A stretch of 64,000 bases of DNA from Nocardiopsis alba DSM 43377 (GTDB lineage Bacteria; Actinomycetota; Actinomycetes; Streptosporangiales; Streptosporangiaceae). The notes beneath the pieces were generated by a model. That model was not told the DNA's origin. It did not search any database and saw nothing but the letters and a program-made list of their open reading frames with translations. Below are positions 18,582 to 27,306 of this stretch, piece by piece. The DNA lies in NCBI RefSeq assembly GCF_000341225.1, contig NZ_ANAC01000019.1, positions 1 to 64,000 on the forward strand, read 5' to 3'. Each line of letters opens with the position of its first letter. Position 1 is the stretch's first letter. Both the position numbers and the translations under genes were made by a program.

Positions 18582-18596
18582 CTACTCGCCAGTAAC
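18582..18596. promoter_or_regulatory. Palindromic operator upstream of fadAB
   Basis: Read toward fadA the site is GTTACTGGCGAGTAG. It differs by one base from GTTACTCGCGAGTAG at 55282-55296. The symmetry TACT-n4-AGTA suits a TetR- or GntR-type dimer. A possible -10 (TACAGT) follows downstream. Confidence 0.6.
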
Positions 18597-18691
18597 AAAT
18601 AGTGCGAGCGGCGGGGCCGAACACATCGAAAGAAGCCGGAAGGGCTCCGCGGTGGCGGTCGCGGACACGATCCCCGCAGAGGGGATTCCCC

Positions 18692-19192
18692 TCAGGAGAC
18701 GAGGAAACCCGTCACGAAACGGGCGAGATTGTCGCGCAGCCGCTCCACCCGTTCTTCGCGGGTGATGGTCTCCGCCGGCTGGATCAGGGGAGAGGTCCGC
18801 AGACCTCGGACGTAGAGAGGGCAGGCCAGGTCCTCGCAGACGTACAGACCGACCGAGTCCCCCTTGCGGCCCGCCGCCCCGCGCTTGGGCGCGTTGAACA
18901 GGCGGACGCCGCCGGAGGGGTGGACGGTCAGGCAGAGCGAGCAGGCCATGGTCCTGAAGAAGCCGCCCCCGCGCCCTCCGGAGGACAGGCGCAGGGCGAT
19001 ACCGACCAGACCCTCCTCGGAGTCGGTCACGAGGTAGGCGTGCTCCTGGGCCCGCGGGTCCCGCCACCCGAGGAACTCCATCTCCTCCCAGGGCAGCGGG
19101 GGAGCCTCTTGGGGGAGGTTCATCCTCCGGGTCTCACCCTTGGAACAGTTGACGAAGGAGGAGCGCATCTCTTCCGCGGTCGCCTCGCGCAC
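18692..19192 (-). CDS. FBP-type treble-clef zinc-finger protein (elongation factor G-binding family)
   Basis: The product is 166 aa if started at GTG 19192, which has AAGGGA about ten bases upstream. Four cysteines, Cys84, Cys87, Cys119 and Cys124 (CSLC and CEDLAC), lie in a pattern matching the FBP C-terminal treble-clef finger, and the preceding region (ATAEEMRSSFVNCSKGE) fits the N-terminal part of actinobacterial FBP-domain proteins. FusB-type relatives bind elongation factor G and free it from fusidic-acid-stalled ribosomes; whether this chromosomal copy does so is unknown. The gene starts 36 bases after a very strong hairpin that follows the TPR gene. Confidence 0.75.
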   Translation of the reverse strand: MREATAEEMRSSFVNCSKGETRRMNLPQEAPPLPWEEMEFLGWRDPRAQEHAYLVTDSEEGLVGIALRLSSGGRGGGFFRTMACSLCLTVHPSGGVRLFNAPKRGAAGRKGDSVGLYVCEDLACPLYVRGLRTSPLIQPAETITREERVERLRDNLARFVTGFLVS

Positions 19193-19227
19193 GGTGTGTC
19201 CGTCCCTTTCGACGATGTGGTGTGGAG

Positions 19228-19271
19228 ACGACGGTGGGCCGGGACCCGAACGGGTCCCGGCCCACCGTCGT
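19228..19271 (-). terminator. 21-bp perfect hairpin between TPR and FBP genes
   Basis: Arms 19228-19248 and 19251-19271 are exact complements with only AA between them, so the innermost pairs must open to form the loop. It follows the TPR stop by 10 bases and precedes the FBP start by 36. It can act as the TPR terminator or as an attenuator for the FBP gene. Confidence 0.75.
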
Positions 19272-19281
19272 GTGTTCCGTT

Positions 19282-20283
19282 CTACAGCAGGGCGTCGGCC
19301 TCGCGGTGCCGCCCGGCCGCGTTGTAGGCGCCGGCCAGGTCGCGGCGCAGTCGCAGGGTCAGCCGTCGCACCTCGGGGTCGCCGGAGGAGTTCAGCGCGA
19401 CCCGGTAGGCCTCGCGCAGCACCTCCACGGCCTCGTCGGCCCGTCCGGCCTGCGTGTGGGCCCGGCCCAGACGGTGGTGCACCGTCAGGGTGTCCAGGTG
19501 TCCCTTGCCCAGTCGGCGACGACGGGCCGCGAGCACCATGCGGAGCTGGGACCCGGCCTCCTCGTAGCGCCCGGTCATGCTCAGCGCGGCGCTCAGCCCC
19601 AGGCGCAGGTCCTCTCGGCGCTCGGTCGAGGCCACGTCCTCGATCGCCCGCTCGTAGTGGGCGATGGCCGCGTCCACACGACCACTGCGCCGGTAGCAGA
19701 CGGCCAGACGCGTCCGGGCCTCGACGGTGTCCTCGTCGGCCGGGCCGAACTGGCTCTCCCGCTGGCCGAGCAGGGTCTCCCACTGGCCGGCGGCGTCCGC
19801 GGGACGACCGGCGTCCTCGAAGGCCCAGGCCAGGTTCTCCCGGATGATCTCGGTCCTGGGGTGGTCGTCACCGTAGACCGCCACCGCCTCGCCCAGGGCC
19901 AGCTCGAACTGCTGCACGGCCGACTGGCGACGCCCCATCTGCGCGTACTTGGTCGCGAGGTTGTTGCGCGCGGTGATGGTGTCCGGGTGCTCGGTGCCCA
20001 GACGCTCGACCAGGGATTGGAGAGTGCGCTCCAGGGCGGCCGCGCGCATGCCCGCCGTGGGCACACGCGAGCCGGAGGACCCGGTGCCGGGCCGTGCGCC
20101 CTCGGACAGGGCGGCGGGGACCGTGGCGGGGACGCTCGCCACGGGTGCCGACACCTGCTCGGGGATGGGCGCGGACGGTTCCTCGACATGGTCCATGTGA
20201 GTGGGCAAGGCGGTCTTGGGCGACTCGACCTCGGCGGAACGCGTCAACCCGGTCCCGCGTAGCAGCGCACGCCAGAACGACAA
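19282..20283 (-). CDS. Tetratricopeptide-repeat protein
   Basis: The product is 333 aa. After a Pro/Ala-rich N-terminal region of about 80 residues come four to five helical repeats of the kinesin-light-chain TPR type, seen as recurring HPDTITARNNLATKYAQMG-like units with A/G at the helix-packing positions. Such repeats bind other proteins; no enzymatic motif is present. The start is a TTG at 20283 with a GGTGAG site; an in-frame stop lies three codons upstream, and the next Met is residue 30. The partner is not evident. Confidence 0.75.
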   Translation of the reverse strand: MSFWRALLRGTGLTRSAEVESPKTALPTHMDHVEEPSAPIPEQVSAPVASVPATVPAALSEGARPGTGSSGSRVPTAGMRAAALERTLQSLVERLGTEHPDTITARNNLATKYAQMGRRQSAVQQFELALGEAVAVYGDDHPRTEIIRENLAWAFEDAGRPADAAGQWETLLGQRESQFGPADEDTVEARTRLAVCYRRSGRVDAAIAHYERAIEDVASTERREDLRLGLSAALSMTGRYEEAGSQLRMVLAARRRRLGKGHLDTLTVHHRLGRAHTQAGRADEAVEVLREAYRVALNSSGDPEVRRLTLRLRRDLAGAYNAAGRHREADALL

Positions 20284-20494
20284 GCAGACTCACCACATTT
20301 CCCTGATCACGTACCGGGGCCTTGTGAGCCCACGGTTCGGTACACACCCGTCGTAGAGATAACGAGCCCCTGACGATCCGGGGCACGTTTCTATAACTTA
20401 ATCGGACAGCGGGCTATGGAACAGGCGTGAACCGCCCCTGAATGCCGGTGACTTCGATCACGTTTGGATTCAAAGTGTGAGAAAGGGGTAAAGG

Positions 20495-21817
20495 TCACCC
20501 CTCTTCGGGCACCCGCAAGGCCTTCGTCAGCGGTTCCGCCGTCAACCCGACCTGCCAGTTCCGGGCCCCTCGGGACCGCAGGAAGGCGCCCACCGAGTCC
20601 GGATCGACGGTCTCGGGAGGCGTCCAGGCCAACCTTCTGACGGTGTCGGGGAGCAGAAGGTTCTCGGTCGGCATCGTGATCTCCTCCGCGATCCGCGCCA
20701 CCGTCGACTTGGCCGCGTCCAGCCGCCGTGCGGCCTCCGGCGCGCGGTCGGCCCAACGGTTCACCGGCGGAGGACCGTCGCCCGGAGCGTTGGGGCGCGG
20801 CAGCTCCGACTGGGCCATGTCCCGGGCCCGATCGATCGCCTTCAGCCACGTGGCCGGATAGCGTCGCGCCAGCTTGATGCCGAACTGGCGGATCCGGTTC
20901 AGCTCATTGGCGTCGCGCGGCATGGTCGTCGCCGCCTCCACGATCGCCGCGTCGGGCAGGACCCTGCCGGGAGAGGTGTCCCGCTCCCGCGCGATGCGAT
21001 CGCGTTCGTACCAGAGCTCGCGCACGGCGGCCAGGGAACGCTGCTTACGCACCTTGTGGATCCCCGAGGTGCGTCGCCACGGATCGGCGCGCGGCTCTTT
21101 GGGCGGGGCCGCCAGGATCGCGGCGAACTCCTCACGGGCCCACTCCAGCTTGCCCGCCTCCTCCAGCTCCGCCTCCAGACGGTCCCGGAGTTCGATGAGG
21201 ATCTCCACGTCCAACGCCGCGTAGCGCAGCCAGTCCTCCGGCAACGGCCGCTGGGACCAGTCCACGGCCGAGTGCTCCTTGGCCAGACGGATGTCCAACA
21301 ACCGCTCCACCATGAAGCCCAGTCCGACCCGCTGATAGCCCAGCAGGCGTCCGGCCAGCTCGGTATCGAAGAGCCGACCGGGACGCAGGTTGACCTCGGC
21401 CAGACAGGGCAGGTCCTGGTGCGCGGCGTGCAGCACCACCTCGGCCTCGCCGATGGCGGCGTCGACCCCGCTCAGATCGGGACAGGCGATCGGATCGATC
21501 AGGGCCGAACCGGAACCCTCCCGACGCAGTTGCACCAGGTAGGCGCGCTGGCCGTACCGGTACCCCGACGCGCGCTCGGCGTCCACGGCGACGGGGCCGG
21601 TGCCCGCGCCCAGGGCCGCGATCACACCCGCCAGAGTGCCGGGGTCGGAGGTGACCTCGGGAAGACCCTCGCGTGGTTCCCGCAGTAGAGGTGCCCTCTC
21701 CGAGTCGTCATGGTCGGGTTCGCGGGAGTCTGTCTTGGAGTTCAACGCGTTCGCCACACCACTACGGTATGCGCTGTGGCCACCCGACGCGGTGGGCGGC
21801 CCGTCCTCGACGCTCAT
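20495..21817 (-). CDS. rnd: Ribonuclease D (3'-5' exoribonuclease with HRDC domain)
   Basis: The 440-aa protein has a DEDD-type exonuclease domain: the DxE pair is Asp79/Glu81 (PVAVDAERASGYRYGQ), followed by VVLHAAHQDLPCL and the YAALDVEILIEL motif with the last acidic residue. An HRDC domain follows near residues 240-330 and an uncharacterised C-terminal region after that, as in mycobacterial homologues. RNase D trims 3' ends of tRNA and other stable RNAs. It follows the DUF3000 gene by 40 bases in an arrangement common in actinobacteria. ATG 21817 is assumed; a GTG 21 codons later is an alternative. Confidence 0.9.
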   Translation of the reverse strand: MSVEDGPPTASGGHSAYRSGVANALNSKTDSREPDHDDSERAPLLREPREGLPEVTSDPGTLAGVIAALGAGTGPVAVDAERASGYRYGQRAYLVQLRREGSGSALIDPIACPDLSGVDAAIGEAEVVLHAAHQDLPCLAEVNLRPGRLFDTELAGRLLGYQRVGLGFMVERLLDIRLAKEHSAVDWSQRPLPEDWLRYAALDVEILIELRDRLEAELEEAGKLEWAREEFAAILAAPPKEPRADPWRRTSGIHKVRKQRSLAAVRELWYERDRIARERDTSPGRVLPDAAIVEAATTMPRDANELNRIRQFGIKLARRYPATWLKAIDRARDMAQSELPRPNAPGDGPPPVNRWADRAPEAARRLDAAKSTVARIAEEITMPTENLLLPDTVRRLAWTPPETVDPDSVGAFLRSRGARNWQVGLTAEPLTKALRVPEEG

Positions 21818-21856
21818 GGAAGCGCGCGCCCACCGCCTTCCGACCCCGGTCCGGGG

Positions 21857-22453
21857 TCAGGGACGTGAGCGCTGCCGGGCTATGTCGGTGACGTCCCGGG
21901 GCGGCAGCCCCGACGCCGACGCCAACAGGGCCAGCCAGGCGTTCACGTGACCGGACAGGTCCTCGGACTCCGGCGTCCACGAGGCGCGCATCTCGACCTC
22001 GGTGGTGGCGCCCTCGTGGGCCTTGGTGCCGAACCCCTCGGTGGTGGCCCGGGTGACCGTGCCGCTCAGGGTGTGGTGGGCGGCCCCGTTGGCCTCCAGG
22101 GCGTCGGTGAGCCAGCTCCAGGCGACCGGCCCCAGCAGCGGGTCGGTCGCTATCTCCGATTCCAGCTCGGAGTTGGCCTGACAGACGACCCGGAAGGGGC
22201 CGGGCCAGTCACGGGTGCCCTCGGGGTCGTACAGGACGATCAGTCGCCCCCAGGCGACCTCCTCGCCCTGGACGACGACCTCGGCCGACACGGCGGCGGT
22301 GTGGGGGGCCAGCCGTTGGGGCGCGGGGATCTCCCCGACGGTGATCTCGGGGCGCAGCAGGGGGGAGCGGAGGGCCTCGACCGCTCGCCGGAACGTCTCT
22401 TGTGCGTTCTCGGCGCTACCGACATCGGGCATGGTGGAAACGTCAGCCTTCAT
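21857..22453 (-). CDS. DUF3000 family protein
   Basis: The product is about 198 aa and has no recognised function. Family features seen are ETFRRAVEALRSPLLRPEI near the N-terminus, LAPHTAAVSAEV, RLIVLYDPEGTRDWPGPFRVV and the Trp-rich middle (GPVAWSWLTDAL). It contains no signal peptide or membrane segment. DUF3000 is restricted to actinobacteria and normally lies between hemE and the RNase D gene, as here, divergent from hemE and probably cotranscribed with rnd. ATG 22453 is used; ATG 22432 is equally possible since neither has a strong ribosome site. Confidence 0.85.
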   Translation of the reverse strand: MKADVSTMPDVGSAENAQETFRRAVEALRSPLLRPEITVGEIPAPQRLAPHTAAVSAEVVVQGEEVAWGRLIVLYDPEGTRDWPGPFRVVCQANSELESEIATDPLLGPVAWSWLTDALEANGAAHHTLSGTVTRATTEGFGTKAHEGATTEVEMRASWTPESEDLSGHVNAWLALLASASGLPPRDVTDIARQRSRP

Positions 22454-22707
22454 TTTGTGGTGATCACGTCCTGGCGGGGGTCGTTCGAACGTGGTCCGCC
22501 GATGATGTGATGGTGGGCACGGGTTCGACCGTGGCACGAGTCACCGGTGCCGGGGCGCAGATCCCCCGGCGTGTCGGGGTTTTGTGATGTTCTTGGAACC
22601 GCCGGAGCGTCAACCACCCCGGTTCGCACCCGAACGTCCCCCGGGCCGGGAGGCCTTCCTCGGTGATCCGAGTGAGAGCACCGCGACGGGCATGGCACGA
22701 TCAAGGT

Positions 22708-23739
22708 GTGACGCTTCAAGACTCTCCATTCCTTCGCGCCTGCCGGCGTCTTCCCGTGTCCCACACCCCGGTGTGGTTCATGCGCCAGGCCGGGCGTTCC
22801 CTGCCCGAGTACCGACGGGTCCGCGCCGACGTGCCGATGCTCGAAGCGTGCGCGCGCCCCGACATGATCACCGAGATCACGATGCAGCCGGTCCGCCGGT
22901 ACGACGTCGACGCCGCGATCTTCTTCAGCGACATCGTCGTTCCGCTGAAGGCCATCGGTATCGACCTCGACATCAAGCCGGGGGTCGGCCCGGTGGTCGA
23001 GGAGCCGATCCGCGACGCCTCCGACATCAAGCGTCTGCGCGATCTCGAACCCGACGACGTTCCCTACGTCACCGAGGCGGTCGGTCGGCTGGTGGAGGAA
23101 CTCGGCGACAAGCCGCTGATCGGCTTCGCCGGCGCCCCCTTCACCCTGGCCTCCTACCTCATCGAGGGCGGTCCGTCGAAGAACCACGAGCACACCAAGG
23201 CGCTCATGTACGGCGAGCCCGAGCTCTGGGACGAGCTCATGCGCCGTCTGGCCTCCATCACCCTCGGGTTCCTGAAGACCCAGATCGCGGCCGGTGCCAG
23301 TGCGATCCAGCTCTTCGACTCCTGGGTCGGCGCGCTGAGCGCCGAGGACTACCGCGCCTCGGTGCTGCCCTACACCTCGTGGATCTTCGGCCAGCTGGCC
23401 GACCACGAGGTCCCGCGCATCCACTTCGGCGTGGGGACCGGTGAACTGCTGGGTCTGCTCGGCGAGGCCGGCGCCGACGTGGTCGGCGTGGACTGGCGGG
23501 TGCCGCTGGACAAGGCCGCGCAGCGGGTGCAGCCGGGCATCGCCCTCCAGGGCAACCTGGACCCGGCGACCCTGTTCGCCCCCTGGGAGGTCGTCGCCGA
23601 CCGCACCCGCGACATCCTGTCCCGGGGCCGCGCCGCCGAGGGCCACATCTTCAACCTGGGCCACGGGGTGCTGCCCACCACCGACCCGACCATGCTGGAG
23701 CGCCTCACCGCGTTCGTGCACGAGGAGACCGCCGTCTGA
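22708..23739 (+). CDS. hemE: Uroporphyrinogen decarboxylase
   Basis: The enzyme removes the four acetate carboxyl groups of uroporphyrinogen III to give coproporphyrinogen III. The 343-aa length is normal. The N-terminal [14 protein letters not shown] signature and the [20 protein letters not shown] and [10 protein letters not shown] motifs are all present. GTG 22708 is the chosen start; AAGG is too close to act normally, and a CACGAT -10-like box just upstream leaves a leaderless transcript possible. Divergent from DUF3000; downstream haem genes hemG-hemQ are 1.3 kb away beyond a lipoprotein gene on the opposite strand. Confidence 0.96.
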   Translation: MTLQDSPFLRACRRLPVSHTPVWFMRQAGRSLPEYRRVRADVPMLEACARPDMITEITMQPVRRYDVDAAIFFSDIVVPLKAIGIDLDIKPGVGPVVEEPIRDASDIKRLRDLEPDDVPYVTEAVGRLVEELGDKPLIGFAGAPFTLASYLIEGGPSKNHEHTKALMYGEPELWDELMRRLASITLGFLKTQIAAGASAIQLFDSWVGALSAEDYRASVLPYTSWIFGQLADHEVPRIHFGVGTGELLGLLGEAGADVVGVDWRVPLDKAAQRVQPGIALQGNLDPATLFAPWEVVADRTRDILSRGRAAEGHIFNLGHGVLPTTDPTMLERLTAFVHEETAV

Positions 23740-23760
23740 CCGACGGCCCTCCTCCGCCTC

Positions 23761-23796
23761 CTCGGCGCCCGCCCCTCGAAGGGGCCGGGCGCCGAG
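23761..23796. terminator. Bidirectional terminator hairpin
   Basis: A 16-bp stem with a single bulged C (CTCGGCGCCCG plus CCCCT against AGGGG-C-CGGGCGCCGAG) and a CGA loop lies between convergent hemE and the DUF4349 gene. Confidence 0.8.
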
Positions 23797-23803
23797 GCGC
23801 GTC

Positions 23804-24889
23804 TCACCCGCGTTCGGCGGTCTCTCCGGTCGTGTCCTCGGGGCCCTCGGTGTCGCGGTCCTCTCGGCCCGGGGTGGTCTCGGCCGAGACCGGTTCCGAG
23901 GAGGCGCCCTTCCTCGCCCGTCGGCGGAAGGGGGACCCGGAGCGTCCACGTGCGGCCGGGCGAGCGCCCGCCTCCTCACCGGAAGGGGTGGCCGCGCGAC
24001 GGCGACGCCACCACCACAGCGGGCCGGCCCCGATCAGGGCTCCCGCCAGTGCGAACGGCAGCAGCCAGCCGGCGGCCACGGCCAGGCCTCCGGCGACCCC
24101 GACCAAGGCGCGCCAACCGCGCTCCAGACCGCCCAGGAAGCCGATCGACTCGCCCGAGGGCCGCTCCTCCAGGTAGGTGGCGGGCGGGCGCAGCGACAGG
24201 TGCACCGTCGAGTAGGCGGTCTGGTTCCGCAACGCCTCCAGGCGGGCCTGGAAGGCCTCCAACGACTCCTGACGATCCTGGATCTCGCGCTCGACCCGGA
24301 GTAGGTCGTCGACGTCCTCGGCCTTCTCCAGATGTCCTCTCAGGGTCTCCAGGGCGGCCTCGGAGGAGGCGACGCGGCTCTCGACGTCGGCCACCTCCTC
24401 GGTGACGTCCTCCACCGATCGTTCGAGGTCGGAGCGGTCGCCCAAGGCGGCCAGCCCTTCGAGGGCCTCCTCGTAGCCGTCGACGGGGACGCGCAGGGTC
24501 AGTTCACCTTCGGGGGGTTCTCCGTTCGGGGTGGAGACGCGCTCCGAGGCGACGTGACCGTCGGCCTCCACCGTCAGCTCCTTGGCCAGCTCGGCGGCCT
24601 CGGAGACGTCCTCCACACGGACGGTCATGTACGCGGTGTGGACGAGGGCGCGCTCGTCGACCTCGATGTCGGTGCCGATCGGGTCGGCGGCCTCGTCCGC
24701 CTCGGCGCCCTCCCCGTCGTAGGAGTCGAGGGCGGCCCGTTCGGGGGAACCGGCGGAGCCGTCGGCGGGCGCGGAGGCGTCCATCTCCAGGGTGGAGGCC
24801 CCGCACGAGGTCAGGAGGAGGGCGGTCAGCCCTCCGGCGATCAGGGATCCGACGGCACGGGCCGTCCGAGAGGGTGGTGAAGTGTCCAT
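23804..24889 (-). CDS. DUF4349 lipoprotein with coiled coil and C-terminal membrane helix
   Basis: The 361-aa product begins with a lipoprotein signal ending LLLTSC (lipobox, Cys near residue 28), then an acidic linker. A DUF4349 domain follows, with AYMTVRVEDVSEAAELAKEL, a region of alternating charged residues predicted as coiled coil (EEVADVESRVASSEAALETLRGHL and later), a hydrophobic helix near 250-275, and a basic tail. Attachment at both ends, by lipid outside and by a helix, is the typical DUF4349 layout. Function is unknown; B. subtilis YxeA-like or stress roles have not been shown for it. Start at ATG 24889 is fixed by the signal peptide. Confidence 0.8.
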   Translation of the reverse strand: MDTSPPSRTARAVGSLIAGGLTALLLTSCGASTLEMDASAPADGSAGSPERAALDSYDGEGAEADEAADPIGTDIEVDERALVHTAYMTVRVEDVSEAAELAKELTVEADGHVASERVSTPNGEPPEGELTLRVPVDGYEEALEGLAALGDRSDLERSVEDVTEEVADVESRVASSEAALETLRGHLEKAEDVDDLLRVEREIQDRQESLEAFQARLEALRNQTAYSTVHLSLRPPATYLEERPSGESIGFLGGLERGWRALVGVAGGLAVAAGWLLPFALAGALIGAGPLWWWRRRRAATPSGEEAGARPAARGRSGSPFRRRARKGASSEPVSAETTPGREDRDTEGPEDTTGETAERG

Positions 24890-25057
24890 GCGCCTTGGAC
24901 GCGGCCGCTCTCGAACGGGTTCGGCCCCTTCGATAACACCGGCGCAACGGGTCGAAGGCACACATGGGGGCCGGCCCTTCGCCCCTCGTCACGGGCCGGA
25001 GGTCCTCTCAGTGGACGCCGGAGCACTGTGACCGCCGACATCTGGGAAGCTGGTGAC

Positions 25058-26530
25058 ATGCCTGAAGCACCGCATGTCGTCGTGGTCGGGGGCGGGGTCT
25101 CCGGACTCACCGCCGCACACCGTCTCAACGCCCGGGGGATCACCACCACCGTGCTGGAGGCCGCCGACGTTCCGGGGGGCAAGCTGCGCGCCTCGCCGGT
25201 GGCCGGGGTGCCGGTCGACGCCGGGGCCGAGGCGGTGCTCGCCCGCAGGCCCGAGGCCGTGGACCTGTTCTCCGAACTCGGTCTGGACGACAGGGTCGTG
25301 CACCCCGGACCCGGCTCGGCCGCCATCTACAGCCGTGGCCGGATCCGCTCCCTGCCCAAGGGGCAGCTCATGGGCGTGCCCGGCGATCTGAGGGCCCTGG
25401 CCCGGAGCGGGGTGCTCTCGCCCGCGGGCACCCTGCGCGCCGCCCTGGACCTGGTCTGGCCCGGTACCCCGGTGCGCTCGGACGTGCCGGTGGCCTCCTA
25501 CGTGGGGATCCGGATGGGCCGGCAGGTCGTGGACCGACTCGTCGAGCCCCTGTTGGGCGGTGTCTACGCCGGCCGAGCCGACGAACTCTCCCTCGACTCG
25601 GCCCTGCCCCAGATCGCCCCCATGGCGCGGAGCGATCGCTCCCTCATGCGGGCCGTGCACACCAGTCTCAAGGGGCGGGGCGCCGCCCCCACCAAGGCCG
25701 GTCCGGTGTTCGCCTCCCTGCGCGGCGGCGTCGCCACACTCGTGGACGCCCTGGTCGAGCGCCAGAAGGACCTGCGGATCGGGACTCGGGCGCGGGCCCT
25801 GGAACGGACCTCCCGGGGCTGGAGCGTTCGACTGGAGGGCGCCGAGAGGCGGATCGAGTGCGACGGCGTCCTGTTGGCCTGCCCGGCCCCGGAGGCCGCG
25901 CGCCTGCTCGCCGACACCGAGCCCGCCGCCGCCCGAGACCTCCGCGGGGTCGAGTACGCGAGCATGGCCCTGGTGACCTTCGCCCTGCCCGCCTCGGCCT
26001 TCCCCGCGCCCCTCACCGGAACCGGCTTCCTGGTGCCGGCGGGGGAGGGGCTCACCATCAAGGCCGCGACCTTCTCCAGCAACAAGTGGCCCTGGCTCGC
26101 CCGAGAGCTGGATAGGGTCGACCCCGGTGCCGACCTGGTCGTCCTGCGCTGCTCCATCGGACGTTTCGGGGACACGACCGTCCTGCGCCGTTCCGACGAG
26201 GAACTGGCCGCGGCGGCCTTGGCCGACCTGGCCGTGGTCACCGGCCTGAACGGCGCTCCCGTGCAGACCCGCGTCACCCGTTGGACCGACGGACTGCCCC
26301 AGTACGGGGTCGGACACGCGGGACGGGTGGAACGCGTGCGGACGGCCGTGGAGCGCCACGACGGGCTCGGCGTCTGCGGCGCCGCCTACGGAGGGGTGGG
26401 CATCCCCGCCTGTGTCGCCGACGCGGGCCGCGAGGCCGCGCGGTTGGCCGACACGCTCATCGACCACAGCAACACCGGTCTCGACGCCTCGGGCGCCGAG
26501 GGAACGAACCAGCAAGGAGACAACCCGTGA
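25058..26530 (+). CDS. hemG: Coproporphyrinogen III oxidase / protoporphyrinogen oxidase-type FAD enzyme
   Basis: The product is 490 aa. The FAD motif is [16 protein letters not shown] at the N-terminus and the C-terminal FAD contact is [22 protein letters not shown]. In Gram-positive bacteria this enzyme (HemY/CgoX) oxidises coproporphyrinogen III to coproporphyrin III for the coproporphyrin-dependent route, with ChdC/HemQ as the last enzyme; the adjacent hemQ supports that reading. ATG 25058 has GGGAAGC upstream; GTG 25028 would add ten residues with no FAD-fold role. The stop overlaps the hemQ GTG as GTGA, so the two are translationally coupled. Confidence 0.93.
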   Translation: MPEAPHVVVVGGGVSGLTAAHRLNARGITTTVLEAADVPGGKLRASPVAGVPVDAGAEAVLARRPEAVDLFSELGLDDRVVHPGPGSAAIYSRGRIRSLPKGQLMGVPGDLRALARSGVLSPAGTLRAALDLVWPGTPVRSDVPVASYVGIRMGRQVVDRLVEPLLGGVYAGRADELSLDSALPQIAPMARSDRSLMRAVHTSLKGRGAAPTKAGPVFASLRGGVATLVDALVERQKDLRIGTRARALERTSRGWSVRLEGAERRIECDGVLLACPAPEAARLLADTEPAAARDLRGVEYASMALVTFALPASAFPAPLTGTGFLVPAGEGLTIKAATFSSNKWPWLARELDRVDPGADLVVLRCSIGRFGDTTVLRRSDEELAAAALADLAVVTGLNGAPVQTRVTRWTDGLPQYGVGHAGRVERVRTAVERHDGLGVCGAAYGGVGIPACVADAGREAARLADTLIDHSNTGLDASGAEGTNQQGDNP

Positions 26531-27237
26531 CGGGCCAGCAGAACGAGGCGGTCGCCCAGGACGGCACCGACCTCAACGAACTCATCCGCTACACCATGTG
26601 GTCGGTCTTCAAGATCGACTCCCTGGAGGGCGTGGACCGCGCCGCCGCGGCCGAGGAGCTCCAGGCCCTCCTGGACAAGGCCGCCGAGCAGGGCGTCGTC
26701 ACGCGCGGCGCCTACGACGTCCAGGGCTTCCGCGCCGACGCCGACATCATGTTCTGGTGGGTGGGTCGGACCCCGGAGCAGGTGCAGTCCATCTACTCCG
26801 ACTTCCGTCGCACCCTCATCGGTCGCGCCGCCACCCCCGTGTGGTCGGTCGTGGGTCTGCACCGGCCCGCCGAGTTCAACCGCGGCCACGTGCCGGCCTT
26901 CCTGGCCGGCGAGGAGCCCCGCGAGAACATCTGCGTGTACCCCTTCGTGCGCTCCTACGAGTGGTACCTGCTGCCCGACGACGAGCGTCGCGCCATGCTC
27001 GCCGAGCACGGCCGTATGGCGATCCCGTATCCGGACGTGCGGGCCAACACGGTCTCCTCGTTCGGGCTCAACGACTACGAGTGGCTGCTCGCCTTCGAGG
27101 CGGACGAGCTGCACCGCATCGTGGACCTGATGCGTCATCTGCGCGGTGCCAAGGCGCGTCTGCACACGCGCGAGGAGGTGCCGTTCTACACCGGTCGGCG
27201 TAAGAGCGTGGCCGAGCTGGTCGACTCCCTGCCGTAG
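26527..27237 (+). CDS. hemQ: Coproheme decarboxylase (ChdC)
   Basis: The 236-aa enzyme decarboxylates iron-coproporphyrin III to haem b using hydrogen peroxide. It belongs to the chlorite-dismutase-like family. Tyr138 ([11 protein letters not shown]) matches the redox-active tyrosine, His161 (LAEHGRM) the proximal haem ligand, and His121 (RGHVPAF) the distal histidine described in actinobacterial enzymes; the spacing between the three equals that of the Corynebacterium protein as I recall it. AAGGAG lies eight bases before GTG 26527, which overlaps the hemG stop. Iron insertion (ferrochelatase, hemH) is not in the window. Confidence 0.95.
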   Translation: MTGQQNEAVAQDGTDLNELIRYTMWSVFKIDSLEGVDRAAAAEELQALLDKAAEQGVVTRGAYDVQGFRADADIMFWWVGRTPEQVQSIYSDFRRTLIGRAATPVWSVVGLHRPAEFNRGHVPAFLAGEEPRENICVYPFVRSYEWYLLPDDERRAMLAEHGRMAIPYPDVRANTVSSFGLNDYEWLLAFEADELHRIVDLMRHLRGAKARLHTREEVPFYTGRRKSVAELVDSLP

Positions 27238-27256
27238 GCCACCACCGGGTACGACG

Positions 27257-27289
27257 ACGGCCCCCGCGCTCATCGAGCGCGGGGGCCGT
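27257..27289. terminator. 15-bp bidirectional terminator hairpin
   Basis: ACGGCCCCCGCGCTC (27257-27271) pairs exactly with 27275-27289 across an ATC loop. It lies between convergent hemQ and pssA. Confidence 0.85.
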
Positions 27290-27306
27290 TCGGGTCCGTG
27301 GGGCGG

